From: Candidatus Coatesiibacteriota bacterium
Lineage (GTDB): Bacteria > JAFGND01
Length of the DNA: 11,994 bases
Reading direction: 5' to 3'
Assembly: GCA_016927185.1 (NCBI GenBank)
Contig: JAFGND010000018.1
Span: 1-11,994, forward strand
A program made the position numbers and the translations under genes. The notes below the pieces were generated by a model. That model was given only the letters and a program-made list of their open reading frames with translations. It had not been told where the DNA came from and made no database searches. This document shows positions 5,861-11,994 of this stretch, one piece after another (within the stretch, counting starts at the first letter, position 1; every line of letters begins with the position of its first letter).

Positions 5861-8434
5861 GTGAAATATAGCATTATCATTTTACTTGTCTTTTTTTGTA
5901 TCTTGAATGCAATTCCAGATAAGACTTTGAAATGGACAGATCCTCTGGGAAGAAAACCTTTATCATATAATTCCTTTCTGAGTAATCACTCCAGATTATT
6001 GAAAACCGGTTATCCAACATATTTATCACCAAAATCTGACAAGAGAGCAGATGGTTTGCTTGTCTTGGTGATAGCTGATTATTTACAATCTCCCCTGGCA
6101 ACAGAATTGAATACTTTCAAGGCCGATCTTGAAAATGAGGGATATACGGTTCAGACTATAATCTGGACAGGAGGAGATGCAGAAGAATTGCGAGCTCAAA
6201 TTGCTTCTTATCTATCCTCAAATCTTGAAGGGGCAATTCTGATAGGTGAATTACCTGTAGCATGGTACAGGGAAGATAACGAAGAATTCCCTATTGAATT
6301 GTTTTATACTGATTTGAATGGAGTCTGGACGGATTCAAATAGTGACGGGATTTATGATAAACATACTGGAGATGTAACTCCAGAAATCTGGACGGGAAGA
6401 TTATGGTCTGCAAATCTTACTTGGGGAGATGAAATACAATTATTGAAAGATTATTTTCTGAAAAATCATGCATACAGGACAGGGGATTTGAAACTGCCTT
6501 ACAAGGCAATCTTGATGATAGATGATGACTGGCATGACTGGGCAGGACCTGATGCGGAAGAAGGAATGAGTTATCTTTATGGGGCATCTAATCTTAAGGT
6601 ATGTAAATCAGGGAATAACTATAATGCGGCAAGGTGGAAAGCTGAGCTTTCAGAAGGATATGAATGGGCAATGATCATGGCTCATAGCTGTCCATGGCTT
6701 CACACATTCAGAGCAAACAATACTTCATACAAGGGAAGCGTGACTAATGTAGAAATCTTCAATCTTCATCCAAAAGCTTTCTTTTATAATCTGTTTGCAT
6801 GTTCAAATGTCAGATTTGTAGAAAATGATTGCCTTGGAAACTGGTATATCTTTGGTGAGGAATATGGTTTGGTTGCAGTAGGAGCAGCTAAGTCAGGTTC
6901 AATGCTTGAATTCCAGGATTTTTTTGCAGAAATTGCTGACAATCAGCCATTTGGAGAATCCTTCAAAAACTGGGCAATAAAGTATAATGAAGAATCAAGA
7001 GAGTGGTTTTACGGGAATGCAATACTTGGGGATCCAACACTTGTATATAAAAATAATGGCAAAATGGGAAGATATAAATGTAGTACAGGCAGCAAGGCGA
7101 AACATAATTTTTCCTGGAGTGAACCAGTAAGGATAACTTCACATGCAAGCAGTGATGCGAATCCTGTCTGGGGATTAACAAATGAAGGAAAACCAATGCT
7201 GATTTGGGAATCAGGAAGGGAAGTAAGGGCTGATTTATATTATTCAATCCTGGAAAATGGAACATGGTCGTCTGATAATCCAGTTTATCTATCTGAATAC
7301 TGGTCAGTAAAGCCTGCGATAGCCTGTAAAAATGGGCAAAACCCTGCATTGATCTGGTCTCAATATAATGCAAGCAACTCAAGTTATGATCTTGCTACAA
7401 AGACATATACAAACAGATGGTCAGCATCAGCAAGTTTCATAGAAACCGCTCGCGGTTATGATCTTTATCCTAAAGCTTTGTTTGACGATAATAATGATAT
7501 ACACCTTGTATGGGTTACATACAGAAAAGGTACAGGCAGTATTGCTTACAAAAAAAGAAATGGCACTTCATGGGGAAGCATGTCTTTTCTGACCTCAGCC
7601 AATGATATATGCAAAAATCCCTTTCTTTTCCTGCATAATAACAAACCGATTTTATGCTTCATTAATAATAACAAGGTTCATATCAGAGTATATAACAATG
7701 ACAGCTGGGATAGTGAAGAGCAGATTCCTTTTCCAGCTAATTCAAGATACAAGGAACCAGTTGGAATTTCACTACCGAGTGGAAAAATCATGATAATTGT
7801 GAAGTCATTAGGAACTGATGGAACAGAACTATATGCAATAGAAGGACTTCCTCATACCTGGAATCAATCTTACAAGATAACTGATAATTTCTTGAATCCA
7901 ACAGATATTGATATTGTGAGAGATGGTGAATTTGTTCATTTGATATTCGGAAGGAAAATGCATGGAAATGAGCATTTTATTACAACATGGACTGATGGAA
8001 GAGGGTTTTCTTCTCCAGATACCCTTATTTTACCTTATAATGGCTCATGTCCAAAACTATTCAAGGAAAACAACAGACTATTCATAGCATTTCATGGTGA
8101 GCAAGACAGCAATCTTGATATCTATGTAATAAGTACGGAATCATCTGGTTTCAAGTACAGGAATACAGGAAAATTCATGCCAGAGTGTTTTATCGGGATG
8201 CCATTTCCAAATCCTTCATCTGTATCAGTTAAAATCAAGTATAATGATATAAAACCTGATACTCCGGTGAACATTTACGATATTTCAGGAAGGCTGGTCT
8301 ATTCAGATAAAATAACGGGAAAAACAGGCATCTGGGAATGGAGTTTTAAAGATAAAAACAACTGCAGTTTATCAGATGGAGTTTATATAATCAAGTTTGA
8401 TAATATCATCAGAAAGGTTGTTAAATCGGAATAG
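5861..8434 (+). CDS. Secreted gingipain-like (C25) cysteine protease with propeller region and type IX-like sorting domain
   Basis: This 857-residue protein (GTG start) opens with a signal peptide, KYSIIILLVFFCILNA. Residues about 60-395 resemble the caspase-like C25 peptidase fold. The evidence is a Rossmann-like strand LLVLVIADY, a GAILIGELPVAWY strand, a candidate catalytic His275 in MAHSCPW, a candidate Cys314 in LFACSNVRF, and the family-typical closing GNAILGDPTLVY. C25 enzymes cut extracellular proteins, often after Arg or Lys; specificity cannot be read here. Residues about 400-775 form repeated beta segments with aromatic-rich motifs (LIWES, ALIWSQY, HLVWVTY), consistent with a beta-propeller. 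Residues about 780-857 match a type IX secretion sorting domain: PFPNPSS, NIYDISGRLVY and LSDGVYIIKF. It should cross the inner membrane by Sec and then be exported to the surface. Such proteases can instead be inactive homologues, but both dyad residues are present. Confidence 0.82.
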   Translation: MKYSIIILLVFFCILNAIPDKTLKWTDPLGRKPLSYNSFLSNHSRLLKTGYPTYLSPKSDKRADGLLVLVIADYLQSPLATELNTFKADLENEGYTVQTIIWTGGDAEELRAQIASYLSSNLEGAILIGELPVAWYREDNEEFPIELFYTDLNGVWTDSNSDGIYDKHTGDVTPEIWTGRLWSANLTWGDEIQLLKDYFLKNHAYRTGDLKLPYKAILMIDDDWHDWAGPDAEEGMSYLYGASNLKVCKSGNNYNAARWKAELSEGYEWAMIMAHSCPWLHTFRANNTSYKGSVTNVEIFNLHPKAFFYNLFACSNVRFVENDCLGNWYIFGEEYGLVAVGAAKSGSMLEFQDFFAEIADNQPFGESFKNWAIKYNEESREWFYGNAILGDPTLVYKNNGKMGRYKCSTGSKAKHNFSWSEPVRITSHASSDANPVWGLTNEGKPMLIWESGREVRADLYYSILENGTWSSDNPVYLSEYWSVKPAIACKNGQNPALIWSQYNASNSSYDLATKTYTNRWSASASFIETARGYDLYPKALFDDNNDIHLVWVTYRKGTGSIAYKKRNGTSWGSMSFLTSANDICKNPFLFLHNNKPILCFINNNKVHIRVYNNDSWDSEEQIPFPANSRYKEPVGISLPSGKIMIIVKSLGTDGTELYAIEGLPHTWNQSYKITDNFLNPTDIDIVRDGEFVHLIFGRKMHGNEHFITTWTDGRGFSSPDTLILPYNGSCPKLFKENNRLFIAFHGEQDSNLDIYVISTESSGFKYRNTGKFMPECFIGMPFPNPSSVSVKIKYNDIKPDTPVNIYDISGRLVYSDKITGKTGIWEWSFKDKNNCSLSDGVYIIKFDNIIRKVVKSE

Positions 8435-8458
8435 GAAAAAGTAAGGTTTTCGTAAAAA

Positions 8459-9172
8459 TCAATCGCTGAATTTAAGCACACAGCCTTTCTTTTTCTCGGC
8501 ATGCTTGTGTTCTATTACTATGAACCAGGTAGAACATAGATTTTTTATTACTGGCAAGAAAGGTGCTATTTTGTTTACAAAATCGCTTACCAAAGGTATT
8601 TCCTTTGGAATAAGCATCATTCTTCCATGCCTGACAACTTCAAGATTATTATCTTCAACTATCTTCCTTATTCTGCCTGATGACTGGAATTTGTGATCCC
8701 CTTCAGGCATCTTGAGAGACAATCTTTCGCTTATCCAGAAAATTGGCTCCCAGAAAGGATTGACGCTTGTCAGGATACATTGTCCATTTTCTGAAAGCAA
8801 ATCTGGAACACATGATATCATTTTAGCTACATCAGGTACATGATCAATTATATCAACCATTATAATATATTGGAATTTCTTTCCTAAAATCATTCTCTGT
8901 GCATCAGCTCTTAAAAATAAAAGTTCAGGAAATTTCTGTCTTGCCTTTTTAAGCATTTCGCTGGAATAGTCGATACCTACTCCTAATGAAGGCTTGACGC
9001 AATTCAATAAAGTTCCTGTACCGCATCCAACATCAAGTACCTCTGAGCCGGGAGGAATTATTCCTGACAAAACCTTCTGAATGCCTGAATAATAGTAATC
9101 AGCTTTATTCTTCCAGTAATCATAATCTTTAGCTATTTTGTCGAAATGCTTCCCTATTTGTTCTGCCTTCAT
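8459..9172 (-). CDS. Class I SAM-dependent methyltransferase
   Basis: This 237-residue cytoplasmic protein transfers a methyl group from S-adenosylmethionine to an unidentified substrate. Motif I is VLDVGCGTG (45-53). The acidic ribose-binding residue is D68 in GIDYS, and the adenine-contact loop is RADAQ (88-92). The region IIMVDIIDHVPD covers the post-II strand and the common D/E-H-V signature of the Methyltransf_11 group. The C-terminal half (IPKEIPLVSDFVNK onward) is a variable substrate region that I cannot assign. Its ATG shares one base with the stop of the upstream ATPase gene (TAATG on the minus strand), so it is translationally coupled and last in the operon. It ends 24 nt from the convergent protease gene, with no strong terminator between them. 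Relatives act on quinones, small molecules or proteins; a link to the ATPase complex is only suggested by gene order. Confidence 0.85.
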   Translation of the reverse strand: MKAEQIGKHFDKIAKDYDYWKNKADYYYSGIQKVLSGIIPPGSEVLDVGCGTGTLLNCVKPSLGVGIDYSSEMLKKARQKFPELLFLRADAQRMILGKKFQYIIMVDIIDHVPDVAKMISCVPDLLSENGQCILTSVNPFWEPIFWISERLSLKMPEGDHKFQSSGRIRKIVEDNNLEVVRHGRMMLIPKEIPLVSDFVNKIAPFLPVIKNLCSTWFIVIEHKHAEKKKGCVLKFSD

Positions 9173-10902
9173 TATTCCGCTTCTAGTGATGTAGTTACCT
9201 TTAACAATTCCTGAAATGTAGTAATTCCATTCAAAACCTTAGATTTCCCATCTATAAACAAAGCTCTGAAATTATTATCTTTTGCTATCTTGAATAAATC
9301 TTCAGTTGTCGCTTTTGCATGAATAGCTTTTCTGAATACAAGATTTGGAGTTAATACTTCAAATATGCCAATTCTACCAAAAAAACCTGTATGACGGCAC
9401 AGAGAACAGCCTTTCCCTTTATATAGCTTGTCTGTCTTAATCTGATGGAATTCAAGTAATTCCCTTTCCTCTCCATCAGGAGAATATTCTTGCTTGCAAT
9501 GTGGGCAGATTGTCCTGACAAGTCTCTGTGAAATCGCCCCCACTATCGTTGATGACAGGAGATAGCTCTCTACCCCCATATCAAGTAATCGCGTTATGCT
9601 TGATACTGCAGTGTTGGTGTGGATGGAAGAAAGAACAAGATGACCAGTTAAAGCAGCTCTTATTGCAGACTGTGCAGTCTCTGTATCCCTGATCTCTCCT
9701 ATCATTATTATATCGGGATCTTGCCTTAATATGGTTCTTATTACTGAAGCAAAGGTTATCCCTATATTTGGTCTGACTGCAATCTGATTGAAATCCCCAT
9801 ATACGAATTCAATAGGATCTTCAACAGTGACAATGTTTTTTTCAGGGCTTGACAGGTATTGAAGAGCAGAATATAAAGTTGTCGTTTTTCCAGCACCTGT
9901 TGGACCGCATACAAGTATAATTCCATAACTGTATTTGAGAAAGGATTCCAGTGAAGACAGGTCTTCTTCATTAAGCCCTAGTTCTCTTATATTTGTAACA
10001 AAAATCTCTGGATTTAGCAGACGCAATACAACTTTTTCGCCAAAAGCTACAGGTACAGTGCTTACACGAATTTCAACCTCATTCTCCTTATGGTTTGTCT
10101 TGAATCTGCCGTCCTGAGGTTCTCTTTTCAAGGTTATGTCAAGACCTGCCATTATCTTGATTCTCGATATAATAGGATTAAGAATGATCTTCGGCAAGAC
10201 ATGAATATCATGCAAAACACCGTCAATGCGAAATCTTATCAGGATTGATTCCCTTTTCGGTTCTATATGAATATCACTAGCTCTTTGTGTAAATGCCATC
10301 TGCATTATCTGATTGACTGTTTTTACAATCGGCTGGTCTGTTGGTTCAAGGTGGCCAGTTACTTTAGAGTGGACATAGTGCTCAAGGTTTCCAAGGTCGA
10401 TTTCATTATTGGTAAACTGTTTTTCAGCAGCCTTCACACTGCTTTTAAGTCCATAGAAATGCATTATTATTTGCTCTAGATTTGTTTCAGTACATATAAC
10501 AACTTTTACATCCTTGCCAGTCAGGAATGCCAAATCATCAAGAGGAGTTCTGTCCCAAAGATTTGCGGTAGCAATCTGTATTGACTTGTCATCAGAATCC
10601 AGGGTAATCATCTTATGTTTTTTTGCAAACTGTGCAGGTATTGTTTTTGTTATTATTTCTATATCAAGGTCCAGGGGATCTATTATCACGAATGGCAGAT
10701 TAAGATAGTGCGCAAGACCTCTCATGAGTTTTTCCTCAGTAATCACCTTTGATTGCAAAATCACCTGAAGGAAAGTATCTTCAGTGAATTGTGACTGTCT
10801 CTTTATCTTGTCCAGAGATTCCCTGTCAAGAATTCCCAGATTGAAAAGTATATTTGGTACTTCTTCTTCCCTGATAGTTCTGTATAAAGGATCTATTTGC
10901 AT
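9172..10902 (-). CDS. gspE: GspE/PilB-type secretion or pilus assembly ATPase
   Basis: This 576-residue AAA-like ATPase powers assembly of a type II secretion pseudopilus or a type IV pilus from the cytoplasmic side of the inner membrane. An N-terminal MshEN/T2SSE-N-like domain spans about 50-155 (LAHYLNLPFVIIDP onward). The ATPase core holds Walker A GPTGAGKTTT (333-342), an Asp box VEDPIEF (360-366), Walker B ending DPDIIMIGEIRD (395-406, E403) and a His box GHLVLSSIHTNT (420-431). A zinc motif follows, with CPHC at 466-469 and CSLC at 499-502, typical of GspE/PilB and absent from PilT. Length is normal for the family. GspE and PilB cannot be separated from sequence alone, so the symbol is provisional. 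No platform protein, pilin or PilT gene lies beside it. The start overlaps the 68-residue gene by 10 nt, and a weak AAAAGA is the only ribosome site. Confidence 0.93.
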   Translation of the reverse strand: MQIDPLYRTIREEEVPNILFNLGILDRESLDKIKRQSQFTEDTFLQVILQSKVITEEKLMRGLAHYLNLPFVIIDPLDLDIEIITKTIPAQFAKKHKMITLDSDDKSIQIATANLWDRTPLDDLAFLTGKDVKVVICTETNLEQIIMHFYGLKSSVKAAEKQFTNNEIDLGNLEHYVHSKVTGHLEPTDQPIVKTVNQIMQMAFTQRASDIHIEPKRESILIRFRIDGVLHDIHVLPKIILNPIISRIKIMAGLDITLKREPQDGRFKTNHKENEVEIRVSTVPVAFGEKVVLRLLNPEIFVTNIRELGLNEEDLSSLESFLKYSYGIILVCGPTGAGKTTTLYSALQYLSSPEKNIVTVEDPIEFVYGDFNQIAVRPNIGITFASVIRTILRQDPDIIMIGEIRDTETAQSAIRAALTGHLVLSSIHTNTAVSSITRLLDMGVESYLLSSTIVGAISQRLVRTICPHCKQEYSPDGEERELLEFHQIKTDKLYKGKGCSLCRHTGFFGRIGIFEVLTPNLVFRKAIHAKATTEDLFKIAKDNNFRALFIDGKSKVLNGITTFQELLKVTTSLEAE

Positions 10903-11099
10903 TTTCTTTTAATCTTTCTGTAAAGTATTCTTAAAAAAACCGTTATCAAAATTATTGTAAGGGAATGAGCCCATACTTGATTAAGAGCTTCCTCATGAAG
11001 CCAAGGTGAAGTATAAAACTGGGCAAGTCCATGAAAAGGATCTGTTTCCTTGTCTTTCAAGATTCTTCCAGATCTTACATCCTCAGCATATAGCTTCAT
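10893..11099 (-). CDS. Small single-pass membrane protein, 68 aa
   Basis: I do not recognise this family. The start ATGA overlaps the cyclophilin stop by 4 nt and the end overlaps the ATPase start by 10 nt, so the frame is locked into the operon on both sides; this is the main reason to believe it. The N-terminal 43 residues are polar, with DPFHGLAQFYTSPWLHEEAL in the middle, rich in aromatic residues and histidine. Residues about 44-60 (WAHSLTIILITVFLRIL) form one membrane helix. The tail YRKIKRKCK is strongly basic, so the C-terminus should face the cytoplasm and the polar N-terminus the outside. It has no signal peptide. The position between cyclophilin and motor ATPase makes a role as an accessory membrane subunit possible, but that is inference. 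Confidence 0.68.
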   Translation of the reverse strand: MKLYAEDVRSGRILKDKETDPFHGLAQFYTSPWLHEEALNQVWAHSLTIILITVFLRILYRKIKRKCK

Positions 11100-11578
11100 A
11101 GAATCCTTATTGTCTTGATTTTCTGCTCAGCAAAAGGTTTATCTTTACTGTCTCTTTTAACCTTTGAAATGTTCTCGCAATATTCATATCCCTTTTTTAC
11201 CTTGCCAAATGAGGCATACTTCCCATCAAGGTGTTCACAATCAGCAACCATTATGAAGAATTGACTGGAAGCTGAGTTGGGTTCATTGGTTCTAGCCATG
11301 CTAATAACTCCTTTTGTATGCTTCAAGGGATTGCTGAAACCATTTGAATCAAACTCACCAAAAATCAATTCCTGGGATCCTCCAAAACCAGTTCCTTCAG
11401 GACATCCTGCTTGTATCATGAAATCAGGTATTACTCTATGAAAGATAATGCCATCATAAAAATTCTGTTTTATCAGTTTTAAAAAATTGGATACTGTTTT
11501 AGGAGCAATCTCTGGATAAAGCTCCAGAATAATATTACCGCCACTTTCCAGCGCTATTTTAATTTCTATGTTCTGCAT
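11096..11578 (-). CDS. Cyclophilin-type peptidyl-prolyl cis-trans isomerase
   Basis: This 160-residue enzyme speeds cis-trans rotation of X-Pro bonds during protein folding. It lacks a signal peptide, so it is probably cytoplasmic. The active-site run FHRVIPDFMIQAG (46-58) gives R48, F53 and Q56, equivalent to R55, F60 and Q63 of human cyclophilin A. SSQFFI (104-109) and HLDGKYASFGKV (116-127) complete the pocket. H116 stands where eukaryotic cyclophilins have the Trp that contacts cyclosporin, which is common in bacterial members. Length fits a single-domain cyclophilin. It is the first gene of the operon, preceded by a purine-rich ribosome site (AGAAAGGA, 11583-11590). Its stop overlaps the next ATG by 4 nt. 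Confidence 0.93.
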   Translation of the reverse strand: MQNIEIKIALESGGNIILELYPEIAPKTVSNFLKLIKQNFYDGIIFHRVIPDFMIQAGCPEGTGFGGSQELIFGEFDSNGFSNPLKHTKGVISMARTNEPNSASSQFFIMVADCEHLDGKYASFGKVKKGYEYCENISKVKRDSKDKPFAEQKIKTIRIL

Positions 11579-11593
11579 ATTTTCCTTTCTTTG

Positions 11594-11599
11594 ATTATA
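11594..11599 (-). promoter_or_regulatory. Candidate -10 for the cyclophilin operon
   Basis: On the minus strand a perfect TATAAT lies 15 nt upstream of ATG 11578. No convincing -35 is found at 16-18 nt spacing, and no TGn extension. The leader would be under 12 nt and would have to begin within the ribosome site, so a promoter further upstream in 11600-11994 remains possible. Confidence 0.3.
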
Positions 11600-11764
11600 G
11601 TTGCAGCTTGTAAAAAAGGGTAAGTCCAGTCAAGAATTTTATAAATCTCAACCTTACCGGAGGATATATTGGATTAATTATTGTGTTATCATGAAACCAG
11701 GACTTTATCCTTGTGCGAATTAGTTTTCATTAATCCTGGAAATAACTTTTGTTTCCTTAAGTCC

Positions 11765-11985
11765 CTAGATATATTGTCTCTTCGCCAATACTTCCATTAA
11801 TATAACTTCCCCACAACTCAGTCCATTAGTCTTCTGGGATAGATTATCAATCCCTCTCCTGCCATGCTGAACAATGCTTTTTTGAATCTCAATAGAAACT
11901 GTTAAGATTCTCTTCCATTTCAGGGAAATCTGCCTCTTTCAAGACAGACTCCCTGGTTATGGAAACAGGGGCTTTCCTTGTTGAT
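11765..11985 (-). pseudogene. Possible frameshifted coding remnant
   Basis: On the minus strand, coding-like peptide segments appear in successive frames. A short MNNQQGKPLFP lies near the right end, then ITRESVLKEADFPEMEENLN to a stop near 11895. Another frame is open over 11938-11765 without a start codon and contains IEIQKSIVQHGRRGIDNLSQ, then KTNGLSCGEVILMEVLAKRQ and a TAG. The last part resembles a helix-turn-helix edge (GIDxLSxKTxGLSxGEV). Joined through two single-base shifts they read like one protein whose gene decayed. It could equally be chance peptides in AT-rich DNA. The region 11600-11764 shows nothing coding. Confidence 0.3.
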
Positions 11986-11994
11986 TATTCATTC

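Noticed and set aside
6963-7382. A 139-codon open frame antisense to the protease gene
   Set aside because: It lies wholly inside a well-supported gene, has no ribosome site, and its composition is that of reverse-strand shadow.
8435-8451. Bidirectional terminator between the convergent protease and methyltransferase genes
   Set aside because: The stem gaaaa/ttttc is five pairs, nearly all A-T, too weak to claim.
11697-11739. Hairpin ccagga/tcctgg in the right-hand noncoding region
   Set aside because: Six base pairs across a 31-nt loop is expected by chance.

Overview
The window is AT-rich bacterial DNA and most likely comes from a member of the Fibrobacterota-Chlorobiota-Bacteroidota superphylum or a related candidate phylum. 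A Cloacimonadota-like organism is my best guess. The guess rests on three things: a large secreted protein ending in a type IX-secretion-like sorting domain, a lipoprotein whose mature end carries the NPFDPDG motif that I associate with lipoproteins of this group, and well-formed AAGGAGG-type ribosome binding sites in AT-rich DNA. No rRNA or other marker gene is present to fix the phylum.

Layout. Positions 1-74 hold an imperfect tandem repeat. Positions 75-647 (minus) encode a small exported protein of unknown function. Positions 648-975 form a divergent control region that may hide a 46-residue membrane microprotein on the minus strand. From 976 to 5731 (plus) lies a tight three-gene operon: an exported zinc-ribbon/PEGA-repeat membrane protein, a transmembrane Hanks-type Ser/Thr protein kinase ending in an extracytoplasmic zinc ribbon, and a lipoprotein with fibronectin-III-like domains, a duplicated Ig-like module and a seven-bladed WD40 propeller. 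After its own predicted extended -10 promoter comes a gingipain-like (C25, clan CD) secreted protease with a propeller-like region and a C-terminal sorting domain (5861-8434, plus).

A convergent minus-strand operon reads from 11578 down to 8459: a cyclophilin, a 68-residue single-pass membrane protein, a GspE/PilB-type secretion or pilus assembly ATPase, and a class I SAM methyltransferase. Successive genes overlap by 4, 10 and 1 nt. The last about 400 bases hold no intact gene, but on the minus strand there is what looks like a frameshifted remnant of a coding sequence.

How the genes may work together. The three-gene plus-strand operon looks like one trans-envelope signalling cassette: a kinase in the cytoplasm, zinc-ribbon and PEGA modules outside the inner membrane, and a lipid-anchored scaffold carrying a WD40 propeller. 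This is an inference from architecture and gene order. The minus-strand operon links protein folding, a small membrane protein and a secretion or pilus motor, without the pilin or platform genes that usually accompany such a motor.
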